Notes: generated from the letters alone by a model not told the origin. A stretch of DNA of 64,000 nt from Saprospirales bacterium GYS_P2D (GCA_009833045.1 WUUP01000010.1:109392-173391); one strand, 5' to 3'; shown: positions 47,747 through 56,858, counted from the first letter of the stretch. Translations and numbers: made by a program.

Positions 47747-48270
47747 CTTTCTATGTTTGAAAGTTTCTTTCTTAATGTTATTCTGGCTCGATGTAGGTAG
47801 ACTTTTACTTTTTCGATAGAGAGTCCTGTGATATCAGCTATCTCTTTATACTTATATCCTTCGACATCTCGGAGATGGATCACCTGCATCTGATCATGTG
47901 GCAGCTCTTTTATTGCCTGTCTGATGAGTGTCATCGTATCCTGACTTTGTACTCTATCATGTGGCGTCATAGCGCTATCTGCTACAGCATAATGGGCCTC
48001 TACTGGCTCATGATAATGCTTCTTTTTGCGGAGCTTATCGAGTGCCAGATTTCGAGTCACGGTCATACACCAAGCCTCTTTATTGTCAATATTTTGGAGG
48101 TCATTTTTCTTATTCCATACTTTTATGAGTACCTCCTGTACTACATCTTCTGCGGCCATCTTATTACCCAGTATGCTATATGCATATCTGAACAATTTAT
48201 CTTTTATAGGTATTACAGCCTGCAGCATTTCGTTTCTACTTTCGTATATATGAGGATGACGCAATTCCAT
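47743..48270 (-). CDS. ECF (sigma-70 family) RNA polymerase sigma factor
   Basis: A 175-residue extracytoplasmic-function sigma factor. Region 2 (LFRYAYSILGNKMAAEDVVQEVLIKVW, about 25-50, and MTVTRNLALDKLRKKKH) and region 4 (IKELPHDQMQVIHLRDVEGYKYKEIA then GLSIEKVKVYLHRARITL) are both complete. It recruits RNA polymerase to a small regulon. The anti-sigma-like gene follows with an ATGA overlap and DUF4252 comes third. Only 36 bases separate it from the divergent permease gene. Confidence 0.93.
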   Translation of the reverse strand: MELRHPHIYESRNEMLQAVIPIKDKLFRYAYSILGNKMAAEDVVQEVLIKVWNKKNDLQNIDNKEAWCMTVTRNLALDKLRKKKHYHEPVEAHYAVADSAMTPHDRVQSQDTMTLIRQAIKELPHDQMQVIHLRDVEGYKYKEIADITGLSIEKVKVYLHRARITLRKKLSNIER

Positions 48271-48306
48271 GTAGCTTTGTTACACGATCAATAAAAATAT
48301 TTTCAC

Positions 48307-49917
48307 TTGGCGATAAAGGTATTAGATAGACTATTCTTGAAGGGCTTCTGGGGGCCATATGTCTTGTCCTTTTTTATCGTGGAGTTTGTATTGGTCATGC
48401 AGACCTTATGGAAGGTAATAGATGATATCTTGGGAAAGGGCTATGGTATATTAGATTATTTTGAGCTTCTCTTTTATCTCAGTGTAGTGTTGATACCCAT
48501 GGCACTTCCTTTGACAGTCTTACTATCCAGTGTCATGGTCTACGGAGAGATGTCTGAAAAATACGAACTAACTGCTGTCAAGTCCGCTGGCGTGTCACTT
48601 TTCAGAATGCTCCGTCCGGGACTGATCGTGGCATTCCTGACTATGTCGCTTTCCATATTTGCATCTAACTTTTTAAAGCCTGATTCCAACGAACGCTTTA
48701 TGAAAAAAATGAAGGATATGAAGACCAATGAGTTGACCTTCGTTTTTGATGAGAAGATTTTCAATCGTTCGTTTAAGGGATATTCCATATGGATAGATCA
48801 TAAGCTACCTGATGGCAAAACCATTGAAGGAGTCATGATCTATGATCACAATGATGTAGACAAAAGTGTGCTACATCTGACCAAAGCTAAAAAAGGGGAG
48901 ATGTATACTACCCATGATCAAAAGTATCTGGTCATGGAGCTATATGATGGATACATGATCAAAGAAGTCAGAGGCGAATCTGCAGATCGGACAGATAAAG
49001 GATTTAATTTGAAAGGACGCCCCGTGAGTAGAGTCTACTTTAGCCATTTGAGGAAGTCCTTTGAGCTCGCAGAACTATTGAATCTCAGTATCAATAGTAT
49101 GGATCATCAGGCCTACGAAATGATGAATAGTGCAGAACTATTAACAGTCATTGATTCTCTTACTATCCAGAGACAGAATAAAATAGAACAGGGCATGTAC
49201 AATTTTGGAGAACTAACGAAAGATTACACACCTACGACCTCTGATCCCTCTAGCCAAGAAGCACTCGATGAGTCTGCAGCGAGCCAACTCGATAAACTCA
49301 AACAGCATGAGGCCTCGAGAGAAAGAAGCTTGACTGATAAGGATTTAAAAAAGCCTAAGCAATTGCCTACGATCGTTAAGCCACCACCATTTATCTTAGA
49401 CCCTGTAGAGGTGAATCAAATGTTGGACTACTGCCCTGAAGATGAGCGCTTGTCTGTACTGGATCGCAGTATCAAAAATGCCCGTGCAGTGAGTGATCGT
49501 GCGTACAATAAGAATAGTGAAATCCGAATGATAAATAACAATCAATCTAAACATGTGCTCAGGCTACATCAACAGTACTCTTGGGCCTTAGTTTGTTTGA
49601 TTTTTTTATTCATAGGAGGTCCGGCTGGAGCTATCGTTAGAAAAGGGGGCTTTGGTCTTCCACTATTGATAGCTATAGTGTTTTACATGATATTCATCAT
49701 GACTAATATCGCTGGAGAGAAGCTCATGGCCAGTAGAGCACTATCTGACATCCAAGCTGCTTGGCTGCCTTGTTTCTTATTGGTGCCTTTTGCGATATAT
49801 CTGACCTGGCTGAGCCTGAACGATAAGAATATCACCAAACAAAATCCTATCGTGTCTTTCTTTTTAAATTGGCGAGAAAAACGGAAAAAGAAACAACGAA
49901 ATATTATTTCTTCCTAA
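48307..49917 (+). CDS. LptF/LptG family permease
   Basis: A 536-residue member of the YjgP/YjgQ family, the membrane part of the LPS export ABC transporter LptB2FG. Helices are at about 15-35, 55-85 and 100-125, and three more at the end (about 420-500). A long soluble jellyroll region lies between. The N-terminal LDRLFLKGFWGPYVLSFFIV and LIPMALPLTVLLSSVMVYG are family signatures. The start is TTG 48307, which places the first helix correctly; no ATG fits. A charged insert (about 310-355) is longer than in E. coli. Whether it is LptF or LptG is not decided. Confidence 0.85.
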   Translation: MAIKVLDRLFLKGFWGPYVLSFFIVEFVLVMQTLWKVIDDILGKGYGILDYFELLFYLSVVLIPMALPLTVLLSSVMVYGEMSEKYELTAVKSAGVSLFRMLRPGLIVAFLTMSLSIFASNFLKPDSNERFMKKMKDMKTNELTFVFDEKIFNRSFKGYSIWIDHKLPDGKTIEGVMIYDHNDVDKSVLHLTKAKKGEMYTTHDQKYLVMELYDGYMIKEVRGESADRTDKGFNLKGRPVSRVYFSHLRKSFELAELLNLSINSMDHQAYEMMNSAELLTVIDSLTIQRQNKIEQGMYNFGELTKDYTPTTSDPSSQEALDESAASQLDKLKQHEASRERSLTDKDLKKPKQLPTIVKPPPFILDPVEVNQMLDYCPEDERLSVLDRSIKNARAVSDRAYNKNSEIRMINNNQSKHVLRLHQQYSWALVCLIFLFIGGPAGAIVRKGGFGLPLLIAIVFYMIFIMTNIAGEKLMASRALSDIQAAWLPCFLLVPFAIYLTWLSLNDKNITKQNPIVSFFLNWREKRKKKQRNIISS

Positions 49918-49926
49918 GCAACTGAA

Positions 49927-50118
49927 TCAAGTAGGCTCATTATTCTCAATTTCCTCTTGAGTCGCTCGTAGCATATTTTGACACCATACTAATAGTTCTT
50001 TAGCTCGTTGTACTTTTTTCTGGAGTTCATCTATTGGTACGCCACCTGAGTTTATCTCTTCTATGATGGACTCGAGTTCCGTGATACTATTGGTATATGT
50101 TTGTTTTTTCTTTGGCAT
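49927..50118 (-). CDS. xseB: Exodeoxyribonuclease VII small subunit
   Basis: A 63-residue helical protein with the XseB pattern: YTNSITELESIIEEINSG near the start, VPIDELQKKVQRAKELLVWC in the middle and an acidic end. Several small subunits coat each large subunit. The ATG overlaps the xseA stop as TAATG, fixing both ends. XseAB degrades single-stranded DNA from both ends in repair. Confidence 0.93.
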   Translation of the reverse strand: MPKKKQTYTNSITELESIIEEINSGGVPIDELQKKVQRAKELLVWCQNMLRATQEEIENNEPT

Positions 50119-51347
50119 TATTGGATGATTTTGCTATTCACAGTACCATCTTTGAGATGGATAGTTACTTCGTCGTTGATAGATACATCGGATACACTTC
50201 GGATACTTTTATTCCCTTTAGACAGGTAGGCATATCCTCGAGAAAGCACCACTTCGGGATCTTGCGATTCGATTCTGAGAGCATACTTTGATAGCTGATT
50301 TTCAGCTTTGAGTAGTAGCTGTTGGGCACTATTTTGGAGCTGTCTATCTATTGACTCCAGTTGATATCCAGCTTTAGTAAGATACTGGAGAGCCAGAGAC
50401 TGGATTCTTTCCTTTTTCGAGTGTAGCCTCAGTTTCTCTTCATTGATCACATTAGTACTGAGTTGATGTATCACTTTGCATAGATGATCCACATGTGACT
50501 CATATCGGAGATGATGCTCGATCAGGTAGTCGGCTACAGCTGTTGGTGTTTTGACAGATGTATTACTGACCATATCAGTGACAGTATTATCTATGTCATG
50601 ACCGATACCTATGATAAAGGGCAGGGGAGATGTCGCTATCGCTTTAGCGATATTATAGTTGTCATATCCTGATAGGTCGAGTTTGCTTCCTCCTCCTCTG
50701 ATGATGATGACGGCGTCGTATTTAGATTCTTTAGCATTGATCTGATTTATCGCTTGACAGGTATCAGCTTCTACATTTGCTCCCTGTACAGCTCCATCGT
50801 ATAGATCGATATGATAGGTGTATCCATAGCTATTTCTCTTGAGTTGATTTACAAAGTCCTGATATCCAGCGGCTGTACTGGATGATATTACGGCAAGTCG
50901 CTGAAGAACTGGCTTCAGGATGATCCCTTTATTAAGCTCCATAAGGCCTTGATCTTGAAGCTTTTGGATGATCTTTTGTCTATTCAGCTCCAGCTGACCA
51001 TAAGTAAATCTGGGGTCAATATCCTCGATGAGCAGCTTGAGGCCATAGCGTTCGTTGAAGTCTACTCGACATTTGACCCTGACCTCTGTGCCATCTTGTA
51101 GGAGGTCATGAACGACATCGCCCAACTTCTTGCGGATGAACTGATAGTTTCGATACCAGATAGCCGCTTGAACTTGGGCGATGACTTTATCCGTGACCTC
51201 ATCCTTTTGGATGAGGTCTACGTAATGATTTCCTTTGGATTCTTTGATTTGCGCTATTTCAGCCTCGATCCATAGTGGTTCTCTGAAATTGAGAGCGATG
51301 ACACGACGGATATACTCATTGAGCTGATAGAGCGTATAGGATTCCAA
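50118..51347 (-). CDS. xseA: Exodeoxyribonuclease VII large subunit
   Basis: A 409-residue XseA. It has the N-terminal OB-fold (FREPLWIEAEIAQIKESKGNHYVDLIQK), the catalytic middle part (RLAVISSSTAAGYQDFVNQL, DAVIIIRGGGSKLDLSGYD, PFIIGIGHDIDNTVTDMVS, TPTAVADYLIEH) and the coiled-coil arm that binds XseB. The C-terminus has LSRGYAYLSKG. Length is usual. It is coupled to xseB downstream and lies 7 bases after sucC. Confidence 0.96.
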   Translation of the reverse strand: MESYTLYQLNEYIRRVIALNFREPLWIEAEIAQIKESKGNHYVDLIQKDEVTDKVIAQVQAAIWYRNYQFIRKKLGDVVHDLLQDGTEVRVKCRVDFNERYGLKLLIEDIDPRFTYGQLELNRQKIIQKLQDQGLMELNKGIILKPVLQRLAVISSSTAAGYQDFVNQLKRNSYGYTYHIDLYDGAVQGANVEADTCQAINQINAKESKYDAVIIIRGGGSKLDLSGYDNYNIAKAIATSPLPFIIGIGHDIDNTVTDMVSNTSVKTPTAVADYLIEHHLRYESHVDHLCKVIHQLSTNVINEEKLRLHSKKERIQSLALQYLTKAGYQLESIDRQLQNSAQQLLLKAENQLSKYALRIESQDPEVVLSRGYAYLSKGNKSIRSVSDVSINDEVTIHLKDGTVNSKIIQ

Positions 51348-51354
51348 TATACTC

Positions 51355-52557
51355 TTAAGCTAATACTTCTTTCACGATATCAGCTGCTTCCTGTAGTACT
51401 ACGGCAGAGCGTACTTCGAGTCCAGAGTTATCGATGAGATCTTTAGCTATCTCAGCGTTAGTACCCTGTAGTCTCACGATGATAGGCACATTGATATTAC
51501 CCATATTCTTATAGGCATCTACTACACCCTGAGCTACACGATCACATCTCACGATACCTCCGAAAATATTGATTAATATCGCCTTTACGTTAGGATCCTT
51601 TAAGATGATTTTGAAGGCATTCTCCACTCTTTCTGCATCAGCAGTACCTCCTACATCGAGGAAGTTAGCAGGGGATCCTCCGCTGAGCTTGATGATATCC
51701 ATAGTAGCCATAGCGAGACCAGCACCATTTACCATACAGCCGACATTACCGTCAAGCTTCACATAGTTGAGGCCAAACTCTTTAGCTTCTACTTCTGCTG
51801 GATCTTCTTCAGATGTATCACGCATCTCTGCGAGATTAGGATGACGGAAGAGAGCATTGTCATCTACTGTAGTCTTACAGTCTACGGCTAATATTTCGTC
51901 ATCATTATTCTTCAGACACGGATTGATCTCTATAAGAGATAGATCATTGCCTACGAATGCATTATATAATTTAGTGATGAATTTCACCATTTCTTTGAAT
52001 GCCTTGCCTGATAGCCCAAGGTTGAAAGCTATTTTTCTGGCCTCAAAAGGCTGAATACCCAGACATGGATCAATGTGCTCTTTGAATACGAGATGTGGAG
52101 TATTCTCAGCTACTTCCTCGATATTCATACCACCTTCTGTACTATAGATGATTACATTTCTCTTTGACTCACGATCCATCATGATAGATACGTAGTACTC
52201 TTTGCACGCATCAAAATCTGGTGCATATGAGTCTTCAGCTATGAGGATTTTCTGTACTAATTTACCAGGACCTTCGAGTCCACCAGGAGTCTGAGGTGTT
52301 TTTAGCATCATGCCGAGGATATTGCCCGCATGTTCCTTTAGTTCCTCTTCATTTTTAGCGAGCTTTACTCCACCTCCTTTACCACGTCCTCCAGCGTGTA
52401 TTTGTGCTTTTACGACAGCGAATTCTGTACCTGTCTCTTCTTTTAACTGTTTAAAGGCAGCTACAGCCTCATCGACAGTGTCTACTACTTTTCCTCTCTG
52501 GATTTTCACTCCGGCATTTTCTAGTATGCTTTTGCCCTGATATTCGTGCAGATTCAT
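51355..52557 (-). CDS. sucC: Succinyl-CoA synthetase beta subunit
   Basis: A 400-residue ATP-grasp subunit of the TCA-cycle enzyme that makes succinate and ATP or GTP from succinyl-CoA. It begins [19 protein letters not shown] and contains [18 protein letters not shown], the metal site SLIEINPC, and the terminal phosphohistidine-partner loop [17 protein letters not shown]. All are canonical. The alpha subunit sucD is not adjacent. It is divergent from malate dehydrogenase, with 259 bases between the two starts, so two TCA genes share this control region. Confidence 0.97.
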   Translation of the reverse strand: MNLHEYQGKSILENAGVKIQRGKVVDTVDEAVAAFKQLKEETGTEFAVVKAQIHAGGRGKGGGVKLAKNEEELKEHAGNILGMMLKTPQTPGGLEGPGKLVQKILIAEDSYAPDFDACKEYYVSIMMDRESKRNVIIYSTEGGMNIEEVAENTPHLVFKEHIDPCLGIQPFEARKIAFNLGLSGKAFKEMVKFITKLYNAFVGNDLSLIEINPCLKNNDDEILAVDCKTTVDDNALFRHPNLAEMRDTSEEDPAEVEAKEFGLNYVKLDGNVGCMVNGAGLAMATMDIIKLSGGSPANFLDVGGTADAERVENAFKIILKDPNVKAILINIFGGIVRCDRVAQGVVDAYKNMGNINVPIIVRLQGTNAEIAKDLIDNSGLEVRSAVVLQEAADIVKEVLA

Positions 52558-52729
52558 CTGTTATAGTTTTTGTGCAAATGTAAAGTTTAGAAATTAAAAG
52601 ACATACCTAATGGTAAACAGTATTATGCTTTTTATCACATGTTTTGTGCTTTTATATTGTTCACTGGCTTTACGCCAAAAAATCATAAAAGTATAATTGA
52701 CCAATCAGGTATAAAGTATCGAATAGTAA

Positions 52730-52737
52730 TACCTTTG
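52730..52737 (+). promoter_or_regulatory. Promoter -7 element of mdh
   Basis: TACCTTTG, a perfect TAnnTTTG element, lies 79 bases before the mdh ATG at 52817. A TTG at 52697-52699 is 30 bases upstream, too far for an ideal -33. The leader of about 73 bases has no hairpin that I can see. Confidence 0.5.
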
Positions 52738-52816
52738 CGGGACATTTTACATTTTTATTTTTAATCACTTTGGGCTCTTGGCCCGAATGATGTCTAACTC
52801 AAAATCAATAATAATA

Positions 52817-53746
52817 ATGAAGGTAACTGTAGTTGGTGCAGGAAATGTAGGAGCCACTGTAGCTAATGTGCTTGCTCACAAAGACATAGTCAATGAGGTC
52901 GTACTTCTCGATCTAAAAGGGGATATGGCAAGAGGCAAAGCACTGGATAGCTGGCAGCAAGCGCCGATCGATTATTACAGTACTATGCTCACAGGTACTG
53001 AGGACTATAAAGATACGGCTGGATCTGATATCGTAGTGATCACTGCTGGTATCCCTCGTAAGCCTGGTATGAGTCGTGATGACCTCATCTCGACTAATGC
53101 TAAGATCGTGACCTCAGTAGTGGACTCGATCTTACAGCACTCGGACAATCCGATCATCATCATAGTATCTAATCCACTCGATGTGATGACCTACGCAGCT
53201 CATGCATCATCTAAGATGGATAAGACCAGAGTATTTGGTATGGCGGGTATCCTTGATACAGCAAGATATAGAGCATTCCTCGCTACAGCGCTCAAGGTAT
53301 CTCCTAAAGATATCCAAGCGTTACTTCTCGGAGGTCATGGAGACACTATGGTGCCTCTGCCGAGATATACGACTGTCGCAGGTATCCCAGTGACTGAGCT
53401 GCTCGACATGGAGACTATCGATGCGATCGTAGAGCGTACTAAAAAAGGTGGTGGAGAGCTCGTCAAGCTTATGGGCACATCGGCTTGGTATGCACCAGGT
53501 GCAGCAGCAGCCCAGATGGTAGAGGCTATCGTCAAAAACGAAAATAGAATCTTCCCATGCTGTGTGAAACTCGATGGAGAATATGGCCAAAAAGATGTAT
53601 ACCTCGGTGTACCAGTAAAATTAAATCGTAATGGTATCGGTGAGATCATCGAGATCGATCTCAATGATGATGAAAAGGCACTACTCGCTGACTCGTCAGC
53701 TCATGTCAAGAAAGTAATGGATACTTTCGATGGTATGAACCTTTAA
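52817..53746 (+). CDS. mdh: Malate dehydrogenase
   Basis: A 309-residue NAD-dependent malate dehydrogenase of the LDH-like type. The start at ATG 52817 gives MKVTVVGAGNVGATVA, the NAD fold at the very N-terminus; a TTG at 52778 would add 13 residues of no use. The active-site arginine loop RKPGMSRDDL and the catalytic histidine LLGGHGDTMVPL are intact. It interconverts malate and oxaloacetate in the TCA cycle. The next gene follows after 26 bases. Confidence 0.97.
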   Translation: MKVTVVGAGNVGATVANVLAHKDIVNEVVLLDLKGDMARGKALDSWQQAPIDYYSTMLTGTEDYKDTAGSDIVVITAGIPRKPGMSRDDLISTNAKIVTSVVDSILQHSDNPIIIIVSNPLDVMTYAAHASSKMDKTRVFGMAGILDTARYRAFLATALKVSPKDIQALLLGGHGDTMVPLPRYTTVAGIPVTELLDMETIDAIVERTKKGGGELVKLMGTSAWYAPGAAAAQMVEAIVKNENRIFPCCVKLDGEYGQKDVYLGVPVKLNRNGIGEIIEIDLNDDEKALLADSSAHVKKVMDTFDGMNL

Positions 53747-53772
53747 TATTAAGGACAGTTCTTATATCTGAT

Positions 53773-54303
53773 ATGTTAATCGAGCGTACCGAACTAATAC
53801 GAACAATAAGAACTAATACAGGACAGGCTCTCTACGATATGACTTTCGAGAAGCCTGTCCTTCTTGTATTTCTACGGCAGTTAGGTTGTGTTTTTTGTCA
53901 AGAAGCGGTGAAAGACCTCCGGAATCTCTCTAAAGATCTTAAAGAAAAAAATGTAACTCTCTGCTTTGTCCATATGGGCACGCCTGAGCAAGCAGAAGAT
54001 TACTTCGCTGGATATAATCTTTCTGGAATTCCTCATATCTCAGATCCAGAATGCAAGCTATATGCGGGTTTTGGCTTAGTCAAAGGATCTTTCAATCAAT
54101 TATTTGGATTGAAAGTATGGCTCAGAACAATAGAAACTGCAGTTAAATCCAATGCTAACTTGTTCGCCAAACAGATAGGCGATGGTTTTCAAATGCCTGG
54201 CGTTTTTTATCTGATCGATGGGCAGATCGCTTCTCAGTTTATCCACTCTAAGGCCTCAGACCGTCCAGACTACATGGATCTCATTAGCTGCAGCCTAGGC
54301 TAA
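53773..54303 (+). CDS. Peroxiredoxin-like thioredoxin-fold protein
   Basis: A 176-residue cytosolic protein with a CxxC at C39-V-F-C42 at the start of the first helix of a thioredoxin fold. It resembles the AhpC/TSA_2 (PRXL2 or SelL) group, in which a peroxiredoxin-like fold carries a CxxC redox centre. A cis-proline like region QMPGVFYLIDG is present. It could reduce peroxides or disulfides; the substrate is not known. It follows mdh by 26 bases and may be read through from it. Confidence 0.75.
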   Translation: MLIERTELIRTIRTNTGQALYDMTFEKPVLLVFLRQLGCVFCQEAVKDLRNLSKDLKEKNVTLCFVHMGTPEQAEDYFAGYNLSGIPHISDPECKLYAGFGLVKGSFNQLFGLKVWLRTIETAVKSNANLFAKQIGDGFQMPGVFYLIDGQIASQFIHSKASDRPDYMDLISCSLG

Positions 54304-54388
54304 TATTAGTATTTATTTAAGTCTATTTGTGTAATTCTCCATTTCGTATCATCGTTGATATGACGTGATATGATAAATCAATAATACT

Positions 54389-55228
54389 ATGAGATTATTT
54401 TGGTCTATATGTTTTGCTCTGTCCGTGAGTTTAGTGATCGGACAGGAGATGAAATTTTATGCAGATGTGATGGTCAATGCTGCAGATCCTGAGCACCGAA
54501 AGTTAGCTGCTAAAGGGTTTGAAGATTTATTCACGGCCTCATTGGCTGAGAAAGGTTCCTTTGAGCGTGACTACGCAGAGCTTGAGTGGATCTCCATACA
54601 GTATCCTGCAGATCGATCATTTAGGATCATCTCATGGCAGATCAAAGGTGCAGAAGGAGAATATGACTATCGATCTATCTACCAGAGTCCTGAGATCATG
54701 GCCATGACAGGTTCACAGTCGAGTTCTACTTTAGAGGGGGACTATGATGAAGTAGCTTTCGCCGAATGGGCAGGAGGATTAGTATATAAAATATTCAAGC
54801 AAGGAGATCATTATATCGCATTCACTTTCAGATATCTGGACGAGCAGACGAAACTTAAGACCTGCGAAGTGATCAATGTATTGGAAGAGCAAGTCAGCCT
54901 TGGGTTTCCGCTGTTTCAAGAGGAAGAAGGATCGACTAACTATAAGAATCGTATCGTGCTGCGCTACTCAGCAGATGCTAATGCTACTCTCGCTCTGCAA
55001 GAAGAATCCTCGAGAATAGTATATGACAATCTCATACCTGTAATGGGACGTATGCCTGGGCAAGGACCTACCCAAGTGCCCGATGGTAGCTATAAAGCTT
55101 ACTCATTGGAGGGTGAAAAATACAAAGCAATCGATAAGCTTTTTGACCAAGTGATGGACACTCCGCCAAGAGCGCAGCGACCTACTAAGGGAGGCAAAGA
55201 TCTATTTGGCAGATCAAACGGGAATTAA
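54389..55228 (+). CDS. Exported hypothetical protein
   Basis: A 279-residue protein with a signal peptide (FALSVSLVIGQ). The mature part mixes helices and strands (WISIQYPADRSFRIISWQI, HYIAFTFRYLDEQTKLKTCEV) and ends with a basic, Pro-rich tail. I do not recognise a family. It is the last chromosomal gene before the mobile element; the tRNA-derived terminator lies 60 bases beyond its stop. Confidence 0.65.
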   Translation: MRLFWSICFALSVSLVIGQEMKFYADVMVNAADPEHRKLAAKGFEDLFTASLAEKGSFERDYAELEWISIQYPADRSFRIISWQIKGAEGEYDYRSIYQSPEIMAMTGSQSSSTLEGDYDEVAFAEWAGGLVYKIFKQGDHYIAFTFRYLDEQTKLKTCEVINVLEEQVSLGFPLFQEEEGSTNYKNRIVLRYSADANATLALQEESSRIVYDNLIPVMGRMPGQGPTQVPDGSYKAYSLEGEKYKAIDKLFDQVMDTPPRAQRPTKGGKDLFGRSNGN

Positions 55229-55289
55229 TGCAATTCTTAGCTCTCAATAAAAAAGAATATCCACCGCACTATTAAGAGATGTGGGAAAC

Positions 55290-55327
55290 AAAAAAGCCTT
55301 TTCGCAATGAGCGGAAAGGCTTTTTTA
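55290..55327 (-). terminator. Terminator of the displaced tRNA 3' end
   Basis: A 10-base stem GCCTTTTCGC (55296-55305) with GCGGAAAGGC (55311-55320, one T-G pair), with A and T runs on both sides. It would end a leftward tRNA transcript and also the rightward exported-protein gene. Such a stem right after a tRNA end is usual in Bacteroidota. Confidence 0.88.
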
Positions 55328-55330
55328 GTA

Positions 55331-55347
55331 GTGATCCCGGCAGGATT
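55331..55347 (-). other. Attachment site: tRNA 3'-end remnant
   Basis: Read leftward this is AATCCTGCCGGGATCAC. It is the end of a T-loop (AAT), the 3' T-stem strand (CCTGC), the 3' acceptor strand (CGGGATC) and the discriminator A. The match breaks off right after (no TTCGAACC continuation), so no whole tRNA is here. This is the usual result of tyrosine-integrase insertion at a tRNA 3' end: the displaced end stays on one side and the rebuilt tRNA is at the other end of the element. The tRNA should start GATCCCG; Arg is a guess. Confidence 0.75.
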
Positions 55348-55370
55348 AACGGGGTGTGTATCTATGCAAA

Positions 55371-55425
55371 TAATAACGTGCATAGGGCGACATTGCATAG
55401 ATTGAGCGTGTAATAACTTGCATAG
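55371..55425. repeat. Direct repeats next to int: likely arm-type sites
   Basis: TAATAACGTGCATAG (55371-55385) and TAATAACTTGCATAG (55411-55425) differ at one base and are 40 bases apart. A shorter TTGCATAG copy is at 55393-55400 between them. They lie between the tRNA remnant and the integrase gene, where arm-type integrase or excisionase sites are found in lambda-like systems. The 40-base step is close to four helical turns. Confidence 0.6.
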
Positions 55426-55468
55426 TAACGCAAATAAAGTTCTACATTAGTTCTACAATTCTTTTTGT

Positions 55469-56662
55469 ATGTATGTAAGATTTTATCCGTATCGGGGGCG
55501 GACCGAGGACTGCTATATCAAGGCTAAAGTAGCTGTACCGGATGGCTACTACCAGTTTAATATACCTCATGAGAGGGTAAAAATGAAGGATTGGGATAAG
55601 AAAAAGGGCAGGGCTAAGAAGTCGCATACCAGCAGTGTCGCTCTCAATCGATATCTCAATAAAATAGAGATGGCTATCTCTGATAAAGTCCGTGAACTCA
55701 TCATAGAACAGGACTACAGCCGCTATACAGTAGAAAAATTCATCAATGATTACTTCCAGAAGGGTAGAGGGGATGATTTTGTGACGTTTTTTGATAGCTT
55801 CATCAAGATAAAGGAGAGAGCGTCCAGATCCACGGACCGCAATCACCTGGGGCGCAAGTATACCAACATCAAAAACAAAATATTGTCCTATGATCCTCAT
55901 GTCAGATGGTCTCGGATCAATCAGCAGTTTCTCGCAGAGTGGGCGCACCACCTTTTTGATGAGTATGAGCTGGGGACTAACACGGCGGCTAAGTACGTCA
56001 AGGACTTCAAGTCATTCCTCCACTATGCTAAGAAGCAAGGGCATATATCAGAGCGCAATGACTATGCGGAGTTTTCGATAGCACGGGTAGAGGTGCCACA
56101 GCCCTATCTGACCACGGCGGAGGTAGATAAGCTATACAAAGCTACGGGCCTATCTGATGAGCTACATAATACACGGCTGCTACTGCTCAAGGGATGCTAC
56201 AGCGGCCAGCGCTATAGTGACTGGGATATGCTCAATATCGAGTCAGTATTCGAGCGAGACGGGGCGTACTACCTACAGCCTACCTATATGAAGTCTCGTA
56301 ACTTCTCCTATATCCGAGTACATGAGAAGTTTTATAAGGTGCTGCAGCAGCCTACCTATCCGCTCACTAATCCAGCCGCTAATCGCAATATCAAAAACCT
56401 GTGCGAGGAGGTGGGTATCGATGAGCCATTCCTCAAGACGACCTATAAGGGCAATGTCATGGACCGTCAGCTGGTCCCTAAGTATCAGGTATGTAGCTCA
56501 CATATAGGGCGTCGATCATTCGCCTGTAATGCGATACTGGCAGGGATCAATCCTGAGATAATCATGGCTGCAGGTGGCTGGAAGTCCTACAAGACATTCA
56601 AAGGATATATCAATCTGTCGAGTATCGATGGTACTGATCAGTTTGATCTGGTATATAACTAA
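55469..56662 (+). CDS. Tyrosine recombinase/integrase
   Basis: A 397-residue phage-type integrase. The N-terminal part (about 1-100) is an arm-binding-like domain, then a core-binding SAM-like domain (about 105-200), then the catalytic domain. The catalytic residues are visible: R248 in SGQRYSDW, H345-x2-R348 in HIGRRSF, a Trp in GGWKSY in place of the third His, and the nucleophile Y380 in FKGYINLS. It would join the element to the tRNA end 120 bases upstream. The gene points into the element, so its promoter lies among the repeats at 55371-55440. Confidence 0.95.
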   Translation: MYVRFYPYRGRTEDCYIKAKVAVPDGYYQFNIPHERVKMKDWDKKKGRAKKSHTSSVALNRYLNKIEMAISDKVRELIIEQDYSRYTVEKFINDYFQKGRGDDFVTFFDSFIKIKERASRSTDRNHLGRKYTNIKNKILSYDPHVRWSRINQQFLAEWAHHLFDEYELGTNTAAKYVKDFKSFLHYAKKQGHISERNDYAEFSIARVEVPQPYLTTAEVDKLYKATGLSDELHNTRLLLLKGCYSGQRYSDWDMLNIESVFERDGAYYLQPTYMKSRNFSYIRVHEKFYKVLQQPTYPLTNPAANRNIKNLCEEVGIDEPFLKTTYKGNVMDRQLVPKYQVCSSHIGRRSFACNAILAGINPEIIMAAGGWKSYKTFKGYINLSSIDGTDQFDLVYN

Positions 56663-56695
56663 TTGTAACTTGTCACCTCTATTATCTGTGCCCTA

Positions 56696-56730
56696 AATCC
56701 AGTTGTAAAGGATTTCTTTACAACTGGATT
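56696..56730. repeat. 15-base perfect inverted repeat after int
   Basis: AATCCAGTTGTAAAG (56696-56710) pairs perfectly with CTTTACAACTGGATT (56716-56730) around GATTT. It has no T run, so it is not a clean terminator. It sits exactly at the left edge of the iteron array and could be a cruciform, a single-strand origin or a protein site. Confidence 0.8.
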
Positions 56731-56827
56731 GCTTTGGTAAAAAATACCAAAGCACTACCTAAAGCAATGTCTAAAGCACTACCCAAAGCAAGTCCAAAGC
56801 ATTGTTGGCGCAATGTCCAAAGCATTG
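56731..56827. repeat. Iteron array 1 (12-base period), intergenic
   Basis: The core AAAGCA recurs at 56749, 56761, 56773, 56785, 56796 and 56819, i.e. steps of 12, 12, 12, 11 and 23 bases, mostly within CCAAAGCACT. An inverted copy TGCTTTGGT at 56730-56738 opens the array. The run is followed by a 20-base-long palindrome and an AT-rich stretch with a run of 13 A (56913-56925), as in many origins with iterons and an unwinding element. Confidence 0.8.
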
Positions 56828-56836
56828 TTAGTAAAA

Positions 56837-56858
56837 ATATACTTACAAGTAAGTATAT
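56837..56858. repeat. Palindrome ATATACTTAC-AA-GTAAGTATAT
   Basis: Two 10-base arms pair perfectly around AA. The palindrome lies between iteron array 1 and the A-rich run. Sixteen bases of it (TAAAAATATACTTACA) occur again at 61003-61018 inside the start of a small gene. It may be a binding site for a dimeric protein or a part of the origin. Confidence 0.65.

Noticed and set aside
55331..55347. A tRNA gene at the element boundary
   Set aside because: Only the 3' 17 bases are present; there is no anticodon arm, D arm or 5' acceptor strand nearby.
56731..56827. CRISPR array from the short regular repeats
   Set aside because: The period is 11-12 bases with no unique spacers; these are iteron-type repeats.
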